From: Gnetum montanum
Taxonomy: Eukaryota > Streptophyta > Gnetopsida > Gnetales > Gnetaceae
Direction: 5' to 3'
Length of the DNA: 64,000 nt
Assembly (NCBI GenBank): GCA_015680685.1
Contig: MNCI01037820.1
Coordinates: 396,373 to 460,372, forward strand
Below, one piece after another: positions 23,638-32,391 of this stretch. The position numbers and the translations under genes were made by a program. The notes below the pieces were generated by a model. The model did not search any database, was not told the DNA's origin, and saw only the letters and a list, made by a program, of their open reading frames with translations. Numbering within the stretch: the stretch's first letter is position 1; each line of letters begins with the position of its first letter.

Positions 23638-24519
23638 CAGAACGCAATGGCACATCAGGAAGTTCAACTGTAGGAGGCCCAACTCGTGCTGGTGCAGGAG
23701 CATCAGCATCATCAATCAATGACAAAGGCGCCAAAAACTGCAGGAGGCCCAACTGGTGCCGGTGCAGGAGCAGCAGCATTATCAGTGGCAGAGGCACCAA
23801 AAATCGAGTTGACTTCAAACTCAATCATGCAATTCTGGTCAATTAATAGGCCTCCTATCTTGTGTTTTGCGAAGTTCAGCAAATTCGAAAACTTGCCCTT
23901 AAAGCACACGGTGCAGTCATATTTTGGCTGAACCCTCTTTGGCTGAACCGCTGGCGTATTTGGTCAGCGGATCTGAGCTTACCTTTACAATAAGATACTG
24001 GAGCAGCTTCAGGATGGTATTGTCGAAGCTCTCAGGGTCTGACGCGTCGGCGCTGTCGCAAAACGACCCGATATCGCTGTCCTCTTGACGCAAGCCAAGG
24101 TAATCATAAATTTCATAGCGGATAAAGCAATTTGAATTCCAAATGGTGGCTCCCAAACTACGACCGCATTTCGTTTCAATCACCTGTTTAGCACCCTGGG
24201 AGCAGTTGAAGCATATATCGGCGGTCTGGCCTCCTTTGCATTGGAGGAGACCGCAAACTGTGCTATCATTTCCTTGGCCAACAACAGAGGTATTGAATGC
24301 CGCAGGTTGCCTTGATGCCTTCACCAGATTATCCAGCACAGGCTTTATATTTTTAGCCACTGCTGTGCCCTCTGTGTAACTGTTCTCATCACAATGATGC
24401 GGGATGATGGTTACAGGCGGGATGATGCTGCAAGTAGTCCAGCGGCAGAAGAATAAGAAGAGGATTAGCAAAACAGAAAGGCTGATGAAGCAGCAATGGC
24501 CATTACAGGGATTCGCCAT
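23638..24519 (-). pseudogene. CRK exon 1: signal peptide, Gnk2-1, damaged Gnk2-2, Pro/Ala linker
   Basis: ATG at 24519 is followed by a hydrophobic leader (ISLSVLLILFLFF), a signal peptide. The first Gnk2 domain has C-x8-C-x2-C as CKGGQTADICFNC and a NCFIRYEIYDYL end. The second begins FCDSADASDPESFDNTILKL. Near 23925 a direct repeat GTTCAGCCAAA marks a small loss that removes the usual YGLxQC segment and shifts frame. In the other frame YDCTVCFKGKF, IGGLLIDQNCMIEFEV continues it. The linker (APAPAPVGPPA) is duplicated as a 70-bp unit. The donor site is CTG/GTAGGA at 23638/23637. Confidence 0.88.
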
Positions 24520-26721
24520 GGAACTTCCCTAATGAAATGGTTCAGCTCAGACAAAGCCATAGATTGAGAAATCTGTGATTAATTGCAAGAATTGCCATAA
24601 ATCTCATAGCAACATTGAAGCCGATTCAAAGTGGGATTGGATATTTGATGTAATCAACAATACTATGTATTTTCATTAATTTTGTAAGTTTAATATATTT
24701 TGTATATTTCTAATTGTGATGCCAACTAAAAATTAAAATTTCTATACTTGATTTTCCACTTTAACTAAGGGCTTGGATGAAAAAAATAGAAAATAACATT
24801 TCTAACATGAGTGTATAAGTAATTTCTTTTGTAAATATCTTCATTTATAAAAAAAGATCACCAATTTAAAGATATGATCCGATTTTCCAAACTATGAACA
24901 GAAGTCCTCAACAAAGTTTTTGGTAAATACAGTACTGTACGTCTGTGCAATGTGACATAAAATGTAACATAGAGGTACGGAATTGTCTCTGCTCATTCAT
25001 GGCATGAGCTGCTGCTCCACATTGGGTGGCGATCACGTATATTTGGGTCCCACCCCTGCACGCATAATTGAATTCAGTGTATTCATGTTTTGACTTTTCA
25101 AACATCAATGGTGCAACGATTACAACCCGCACACCCGCACAGCACGGCATTGGAAGTCCTCTCCACCCATCGCTTTCTTTTAACGGTCTGCTTGGACCGT
25201 TCAACAGCTCAAGTCTATGCATCATTTCATAGTTAAAATTTCCTTTCCGTTCAAAAGGTCGTAAACGGAGGAGGCTATATTTTTTGGAATAGATTATTAC
25301 TAATCAAATTTTAATTATTTTCTTAACATGATATTTATTTTGGCATTGATTTCAATTCTTTAAATGTCACATGTATAGAAAGTAAATCCTAATTTATTTA
25401 GTAAAAATAAGCCTATCGAGTTTAGTTGATTATATTTCTATAATCCTTAATTGTGAATGTTACAAACTTTTCTTTGTTTTGGCATAGATTCCATTTCCTT
25501 AAATGTCACATGTATAGTAAGGAAATTAGATCAATCATTAGAAAGGAAATTAGATCTATTTTGTATTTTTTGTTGCATGGGTAAAAGCTAGATAAAGTTT
25601 TAGTTAAAATACCCATTAAATTTTTCCCCATTATTACCTTCCACATCATTAATCTTTGTTTAATCTCAATTTTGTTGTTTTGGAATTGGAGTGTAGCAAG
25701 TAGCAATTGTCATACTGAAAAAAATAAGTCAATGCCTATGGTTTCAAGAGGTTTCAGGCTTTAGGTTGATGGCCAAGCTACACACAATCATCAAATCCGT
25801 TCTTTATGAGTTAGCTCATATTATTGAGATATGCTACAATACACCTTGCCATGCATTGTTAAATGGGGCAGCTAAAATTAAGCTTTGAGATAAGAGCATC
25901 AGCCTGGGAATGATGACCGTGGATAGAATCAATAAAAAGCTTTCCAACGGACTCAATCACAACGTTGGTCAAATTTAACGGTTTTGCATCAAAATGGGAG
26001 AAAAGTTGAAATGCTACAACAAACCTATTTTGAAATGCTGTCATTTTCCCAAAAACGAGGAACTTTAAAAGGACTATGCCTCAAACCTGTTAGTATATGC
26101 TACAACAAACCTTGTTTTCTAACAAAACCAGTTTTAGAGTCCAGGATATTTACTAGTCCTTCCAGTCCACCCATAATGGATTCTATAAGAGATTCCACGT
26201 ACCCAACTTCATAACAGCCAATTTTTTAACACCTATAGTATAATCCATGAACCCAGTATAATCCAGAACAATCTTATCACTAATTACATATTTAATCGGC
26301 TGCCTTTTTATTTGCTAACAGATAGCCTCATTTAAATGGAAGCAGTCCAAACTTTTTATTTCAAAATGAATAAACTACAGCATTATCATAATCATACGAT
26401 ATACTATTATAAAGAATACGATATACTATTCATAATCATAAAGAATCCATAAAACTTTGATCAACAATGCTGCGAACAACCAGAAGACCAAAATTCCATG
26501 TAGAGAAAAATAGTGAATCTTAGACAGAAACATTACTTCCAATAATGGACTAACATTGGAAGATGTGTAACATTGGAGTGAATGTTAGTCCATTATTAAG
26601 TCTAAGATAATCAGAAACTTTGAAATATTGTAGTCAATGTCCATTGCATCCTATCTGTAATTACACTCTTCATGTACTTGGAGAATTACTTTTGGTGTTG
26701 GCTTATTCACTTTAAAAAAAA
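24520..26721. other. Intergenic upstream of the CRK pseudogene
   Basis: No gene recognised. It contains a 44-bp imperfect direct repeat (25339-25382 and 25478-25521, ending AAATGTCACATGTATAG) and the hairpin at 26541-26597. The 105-codon ORF at 24908-25225 (minus) shows no domain. The CRK promoter should lie just right of 24519, but I cannot point to a clear TATA box. Confidence 0.5.
26541..26597. repeat. 17-bp perfect inverted repeat (hairpin)
   Basis: AATAATGGACTAACATT (26541-26557) and its exact reverse complement (26581-26597) enclose a 23-base loop. The left arm and loop (26541-26573) recur identically at about 27469-27501 inside the neighbouring repeat. Confidence 0.9.
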
Positions 26722-26730
26722 GGATAGATC

Positions 26731-26731
<1 letters not shown>

Positions 26732-26764
<33 letters not shown>
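26732..26764 (+). repeat. A-tract of 33 bases
   Basis: Uninterrupted poly-A inside the long repeat. Copy 2 has a shorter A-run at the same place (from about 50809), so this is expansion of an internal A-run and not a poly-A tail of an inserted LINE or SINE. Confidence 0.9.
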
Positions 26765-26766
<2 letters not shown>

Positions 26767-27015
26767 TAAAATGAGATCATATCTAATTAGGAAGGTTGGC
26801 AAGAGCAATCTTTCTATTTACTAATGAATTGTGATAGTGGAGATCTAGATGAATGCATGCCACCTGTTGCAATGGAAACTCATTGTCAACAATATGGAGC
26901 TACTTGAGGAACTGTCTATGAATCCAAGTTGTGTCAACAGAATGCAATATATAACTATGAGCAAATAAATTCATCCATAAATTATTGCCACAAAATATAT
27001 GTTCGAATTTAGAAC

Positions 27016-27393
27016 ATGAGCAATGTGAAAAATAATTGGTGGTTGTGGCCATTTTACATACTAGGAAATTCTTGTTTCTGTTATGAAATTGAGATTGTTC
27101 CATTTAATATACCCAACAAAGCATGGTTTGAATGGTGGAAAGATTTTGGTCATAATCCATATTTGATGATAGAAAATTCTTCCTTTTTTGTTGAAGGTGC
27201 AAATCATAGTGATTATTTCTTCTATACATATTCTAGAGTTAAAAATATATACACAGATAGGTTTGGTTCGACAAGCATGAGTTATTACTTATTTTCCACT
27301 ATAGAAAGAAGACCTATCACTTGCAATCCATTAGGATTTGCTTTATATCAAGTAGTATGTACAACAAACAAGTGGGATATAAATTACATTTGA
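27016..27393 (+). pseudogene. Unrecognised decayed protein in long repeat copy 1
   Basis: A 125-codon open stretch rich in aromatic residues (NNWWLWPFYILGNSCFCYE, AWFEWWKDFGHNPYLMIEN, GSTSMSYYLFSTIERRPITC). The same frame can be read on both sides through a few stops, from about 26770 to 27530, suggesting an original protein of at least 250 residues. Copy 2 keeps the same peptide blocks. The high Trp/Tyr/Phe content and duplication argue for a once real protein. I do not recognise it. Confidence 0.4.
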
Positions 27394-28205
27394 CAAAACA
27401 ATGTGCAGGCTAATAATACAACTTCACCTTTCACGTATGATTTACACATTTTGAATATTCAACTTAATAATGGACTAACATTGGAAGATGTGTAACATCC
27501 ACTCCATCAAGTATTGTTGGCAAGTCCTTAGAGATGCTGATTATGATGAAGATCCATAAACTTTAGCATGTATTGTGTCTTGTAATGTTAATAAACTGAG
27601 TTGCCCTTTCTCTTTATGATTATGTTCTATTTGTAATACTTATGCTTGTTTCACATGGACGAAAATTTAGAAAAAAATTAAACAAAAATATATGCAATTT
27701 GCTGGTTCTATTTCCATACCAGAAGCTTACTTATTAACTTTCTTTGACAAGTCTCTGCAAAAAAAGATATTATGATCTTGACTACTAATAAAACAATCAT
27801 TCACCACATGATATAAAAATGTCAACAAAAAGTCATAATTGCCTTTAACATTTAACAACCCAACCTAAAATTAAATAAGAAAAAATACTAACTAAATTTT
27901 AACATTAATGATGATAAATTATACATAGTCAATCTCCTTTATGTCTTTTCATAATACTAAAATATATTTTAGATGTACTATACTTGTTTTTCATGTAGTC
28001 ATTTAGGTAATTAGATAGTATTTTTTTGGTGAAATATTGTAGGTACTATAATTTATTAGAGCTACCAATATTTGAATTACAAACTTTTCAAAAAACATTT
28101 CTTTAATAAGACAGTTGAATATAAAAAAAACCACATATGTAGTAAAGAAATATTTTCAGTAGAATGAAATTGTGATTTTTAATTAAGATAAATAATAGTG
28201 TTAAT

Positions 28206-28279
28206 TTGAAAAAAATTATTAGTAAAATTAAAATATTAGATAATATTATGCGTACTAAAAGAATAGAATATTTTCATGT
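28206..28279 (+). pseudogene. Helitron Rep/helicase, N-terminal fragment left of TE-A
   Basis: ATG at 28206 opens a short basic frame (MKKIISKIKILDN, RTKRIEYFHV) that stops being Helitron sequence at the TE-A target site CATGT (28275-28279). After the right target-site copy (39250-39254) the same frame continues for over 30 codons (YKQTTRNNMNNEELEALRKC). Basic, Arg/Lys/Glu-rich N-termini are usual in plant Helitron proteins. So the insertion split a continuous reading frame. Confidence 0.65.
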
Positions 28280-29970
28280 TCTTGATGCCAACATTACCCA
28301 TGCTAGGCATGGAGCCATGATCAACAAGTCTAATCCCCTAACACCGAGCACAAAGAAAATTAATTTGTACAAGCATGTCTTGGGGCCTGATTCATAATGG
28401 TGAGCTTATGGCAGCAGTTACATTGCCACATCATGATGGTGTGGATGTAATGGCCTAGGTCGTGTACAACATGGATTACGTTATTGCTACAGAGGTGGTG
28501 TAATTGATAGTCATGGCACCAAGTGTTACATGTGTTACATAGAGACGTGGGACATGGTTGTAACTAATAGTGGACATGGTGGAGAACATGGTAACCGTTG
28601 GTGTGGAAGTTACGATTGTCGTATTCGACGATGGATGGTAACGAAAATTGACATGGGACATGGACATTTAAAACCACCAGACAAGCTACTATAAAAGGAT
28701 AATAGGGGGCACCAATCTAGGGGGAGCAGGGGGTGTGGAAACAAAGAGAGAATATTAGGGCTAGCCTCTCTCTCACATTGGGGGTCAACCTCTCTCTCAT
28801 CAGGGCTAGCCTCTCTCTTACATTGGGGACCAACCTCTCTCTCACTAGGGTCAACCTCTCTCTCATTGGGGCCAGCCTCTTTCTCACATTAGGGGCTAGC
28901 CTCTCTCTCACCAGGGCTGGCCTCTCTTTCATTGGTGTCCAACCTCTCCTCTCTCTAGCAACATGCATGGCAGATAGAATGGTATGTGCACTAGGAAACA
29001 AAGGCTATGAATGATGTGTCTACAACATGTAGAGTAGACAATAGTGGCATCTCTCTCTCTCAACCTCCCCTCACTCCTATGGGCACATCAATATTATAGG
29101 TGCATCACAATAGTTAGCAACTATGGTAGGTGGTCTCTCTTAGTGGTGGTAGGGTGGTGTTAGAGGACAAGGGATCAGTGGGTAGCATCTCTCTTTTTAT
29201 AGATCTGAACTAGTGACTGTACCAGGGTTCTCTCTTCTTTCTCTCTTTGGCAACAGTAGCATGTGCATCAAGAGACTACATGACACATGTCAACAACTTC
29301 CAATGGTAGCAACATTGTAGGCATCAAAAATAGTAGGGCATGTGAGGTTCTATTTTTCTTTCCCCCTAATGGTGATTAGTAGGCACGTGATTCATGGTAG
29401 TCAGTAGGCAACACAGACAACACATGGTAAACAATGGTGCACATAGCAGGCTCTTGTGTAGTTGATGTCAACAACTACACTAGGTGGTCTCTCTCCCACT
29501 AGTAGAGGCCAAGGGATAATAATGTTTTTGTAATAGGAACAACCTTTGCTTCCCTCTTCATGGCGGTGGTGTACACAGATAGTGCTAGACAATGTGATAG
29601 TAGTAGATGCATCAACTATCTAGCCAATAGCAATGGAATAGATCTCTCTCTCTCTTCCTCTTTGGCAACTGTCAGGGTCTTCTTGCCTGGTAGTGGGCAC
29701 CATCAATAGTAGTAGTGGGGACTAGGGAAAAGTTTAAATTTTTTGGTTACCTACTATATTTTCATGAAGTATTGAAGTTCAAGATAATTATCTAATTTAA
29801 ATTCTCCCAATTTTTTTGGTTTCCTTTTTACTTTTTGAACACCACATAGCCCTCTCTAGTTGAGACTATTCTTGGGTTTCAATACCCATATGGGAGGCAC
29901 TATAGGTAATAGTCTCCTTAAACAAGATTATTTCCCTAGTATTGATGCATTTAAAATTTATGCATCAACA
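28280..29970 (+). repeat. Left LTR of TE-A
   Basis: Begins TCTTGATGCCAACATTACCC (the right LTR begins TGTGGATACCAACATCACCC, so the G of TG is lost here) and ends GCATCAACA. It carries a TATA-like CTATAAAAGG near 28692, a CT-rich tandem array (28760-28957), and near its end a 9-bp inverted repeat GAGACTATT/AATAGTCTC (29862-29870, 29908-29916). Confidence 0.9.
28760..28957 (+). repeat. CT-rich minisatellite in the left LTR of TE-A
   Basis: Nine diverged units of about 22-24 bp with core CTAGCCTCTCTCTCACATTGGGG, alternating with AACCTCTCTCTCATCAGGG-type units. The right LTR has about eight units at 30829-31010. Both strands stay open through it (93-94 codons), but this follows from the repeat and does not mean a gene. 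Confidence 0.85.
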
Positions 29971-30367
29971 CCCTTTTGGTGCCTAAAGGAGGGTCATTTT
30001 TAAGCCTTTTTTTCCCATTTTTTGAAATATCAATTTTTCTTTTCATTTTTCTTGTTCATAATGTATTTTGTTCCTATTTCAAAACTATTGTTTCCTTTGA
30101 ATTTTATTTTTTTGTACTCCCTATTAAAAACCCTTGTCATCTCCAAACCCTTTATTTTCTACATTTTTTTTGAATAATTGATGCTTCTCATTTTTTGAAT
30201 ATTATCATTGTGATTACCAAAATCCTAAACCTTCTTTTCCTAGTTCTAATTTTGGTGATCCTTACTTGAGTTGTGACTTTGTCCTTTATCTTCTGCACCT
30301 CCATTTAAGATTTCTATGTTTGTGCTATTCTTTGCACTTACATGAAATTTCTAGTTTGGGGATTAAG
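29971..30367 (+). other. Interior of TE-A: primer site, T-rich spacer, purine end
   Basis: TGGTGCCTAAAGGAGGG starts at 29977, six bases after the LTR, and matches TGGCGCTAGAAGGAGGG at 56607 in TE-C, so it is the primer binding site. I do not assign the tRNA. The rest is T-rich without ORF domains, closing with TTTGGGGATTAAG. Confidence 0.75.
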
Positions 30368-31405
30368 TGTGGATACCAACATCACCCATGCTAGGCATGA
30401 GGCTATGATCAACAAGTTTAATCCCATGACATCGAGCACAAAGAAAGTTAATTTGTACAAGCATGTCTTGGGGCCTAATTCATAATGGTGAGCTTGTGGC
30501 AATGTTTATGTTGCCATGACATGATGGCATGGATGTAATGACCCAAGTTGTGTAGAACATGGATTACGTAACTACGACAGAGGTGACATAATCGATGGTG
30601 GTGGTGCTGGTAGTTACATGCATTACATAGGGATGTGGGATGTGGTTGTAACCAATGGTGGACATGGTGAAGAGCATGATAATCATTGGCATGGAAGTTA
30701 CGATTGCAGTAATCAACTGTAGGTGGTAATTGAAATTGATGTGAAATGTGGTAATTTAAAACTACTAGATGAGTAGCTATAAAAGGAGAATAGGGGGCAC
30801 CAACTAGGGGGAATAAAGGGAGAACATTGGGGCCAACCTCTCTCTCACATTAGGGGTTGGCCTCTCTCTCATCAAGGCTAACCTTTCTCTCAAATTGGGC
30901 CCCAGGCTCTCTCTCACCAAGGTTGGCCTCTCTCTCATTGGCTCCTATCTCTTTCTCACATTGGAAGCCAACCTCTCTCTCACCAAGGTTCAACCTCTTC
31001 TCTCTTTGGCTGTGCACGTGGTAGATAGAATGTCATGTGAACCAAGACACAAGGGATATGAACGACATGTCTGCAGCACACACAACACAAATGGTAGTGA
31101 CATCTCTCTCTTGTAGCCTCCCCTCACTTCTACAAGTGCATTAGTAAACAATGTAGGCTTGCAGTAATACTCAGTTGGTCTCTCTCTTATAGGTGCATTA
31201 GTAGACAAGGTTGGTGGTCTCTCTCGATGGTGGCAAGGAAACATTAGAGGATAAGGAATCAATTAGTTACCTCCCTCTCTTTGAAGATCTAAACTAGTGA
31301 CTACAATATGGTTCTCTCTTCTTTCTCTCTTTAGCAATAGTGGCGTGTGCATCAGGTGATTGCATGACACATGTCAAGAGCTTATGATGGTAGCAATGTT
31401 ATAGG
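30368..31405 (+). repeat. Right LTR of TE-A, first part
   Basis: Matches the left LTR from its start through the CT-rich array (30829-31010) up to the TE-B target site ATAGG. The rest of this LTR is 38586-39249. Confidence 0.9.
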
Positions 31406-32243
31406 TGATGAGCCACGCTATTGTGTATGTGATATCACATCTACAATATCGTGTCCACCCCCGCGATATCGCATCCACTCCTGCGATATCACGTACACGA
31501 TATTGCGGCCCGTCACAATGTCTATAAATAAGAGGTAGTTTTTCCTATTTTAGGCACTAAGATTTAGACCCTTAGCCAAACTCTTGTAGTTTTACCATTC
31601 TAGAGTTAGAATAATTTCCATGTTCCCGTAGTAGGAGTCTTAAAGTGAATGGATCTTTATTTGAGAAAATTGTACCTAAGCACACGTTTGTGTACGGCAA
31701 TAAAGATGAACTTTCTGATAAACCTTGCAGCATGTGGACTAAGCTAAATAGTTATTAATTATTATTGAATGTTTAAATGCTTTCCTAGTTAATTAGTCTC
31801 TCTCTCAACCCTTGACTCTCCTAGTTAGGTACACTCAATATGACCGCTTCGAGCATGTGTGTAGCACTTGGTAACCTAGTAATGAATAGCATTTAGTAAT
31901 CCTAGAAGTGTTACACTGGTTCAGGATGTGTACGGGAAGTGGGAATGGATAGTGGTGCTAGGACAATTAGAACTTAGTGAATAGTTAATGAAAGTTAGTC
32001 ACTTAGTTCTCTTCACCTTTCGCTATTAGCATAAGACATTAAAAAGATAAAAGACATAAAAATCATATACCTCAAGCTTACTTAACCATACAACCATGAA
32101 AATACAAATAATTTTGGGAAGACAACGATTGATTAACCTTAAGTATTTCATTAAGGTGCATAAGCACTTAGTCCTTGGAGTTCAACCATATCGTGTGTGA
32201 GACACTCGTATGGTTGAGTGTAGGGGTACCTCGCCACGCATCA
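31406..32243 (+). repeat. 5' LTR of TE-B
   Basis: U3 has an array of GATATC-centred palindromes: GTGATATCAC (31429-31438), GCGATATCGC (31463-31472), GCGATATCAC (31483-31492) and ACGATATTGC (31497-31506), followed by TATA box CTATAAATA (31522-31530). Confidence 0.93.
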
Positions 32244-32244
32244 T

Positions 32245-32262
32245 TGGCATCATTGTTGGGGA
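32245..32262 (+). other. Primer binding site of TE-B (tRNA-Asp-like)
   Basis: TGGCATCATTGTTGGGGA, one base after the LTR. It matches the recalled tRNA-Asp complement TGGCGCCGTTGCCGGGGA except for transitions. Confidence 0.8.
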
Positions 32263-32391
32263 CTTAGTTGTTTGTGTGCTACGTAGAACATAGGAGATCA
32301 TACATATTTTTGGGACACTAGAATGAACCCTTAGGATTGATCAAAAGGAAAAAAAATACAACGGTAAATAGCACATCGACCAAGATACAAA

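Larger units (their letters stand above)
20455..24519 (-). pseudogene. Cysteine-rich receptor-like kinase (CRK, DUF26/Gnk2), seven-exon pseudogene
   Basis: CRKs are plasma-membrane receptor kinases with two extracellular Gnk2 domains, one membrane span and a Ser/Thr kinase. Exons deduced from GT/AG borders and family alignment: 24519-23638, 23494-23374, about 22047-21769, 21631-21446, 21333-21140, 20989-20842, 20727-20455. Seven exons is the usual CRK layout. Lesions: frameshift and loss inside the second Gnk2 domain, frameshift in the membrane exon, shortened beta2-beta3 region and two frameshifts in exon 4, loss of the HRD catalytic loop in exon 5. Exons 6 and 7 still read cleanly. Intron 2 carries a TIR transposon and an assembly gap. 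Product loss is near certain; expression was not tested. Confidence 0.9.
26722..27960 (+). repeat. Long direct repeat, copy 1, carrying a decayed ORF
   Basis: Matches 50799-52340 in the same orientation, starting at AGGATAGAT plus an A-tract and GATAAAATGAGATCATATC. The match runs to about 27960; copy 2 has roughly 400 bp extra at 51716-52105. No TG...CA ends or target duplications found. The pair flanks the Helitron body 23 kb apart. Confidence 0.85.

Noticed and set aside
23628-23931. Two plus-strand ORFs opposite CRK exon 1 (Gly/Ala-rich)
   Set aside because: Shadows of the duplicated Pro/Ala linker on the minus strand.
24143-24379. 78-codon plus-strand ORF opposite the first Gnk2 domain
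   Set aside because: Shadow of the well supported CRK exon.
24908-25225. 105-codon minus-strand ORF upstream of CRK
   Set aside because: No domain, no support from context; length is possible by chance.
26732-26764. Poly-A as the tail of a LINE or SINE insertion
   Set aside because: The long repeat copy at 50799 also has an A-run at the same place, so it is internal to that repeat.
28717-29014. Overlapping 93-94 codon ORFs on both strands with repeated peptides such as RERLAPNV
   Set aside because: They follow from the CT-rich tandem repeat in the TE-A LTR, which happens to lack stops.
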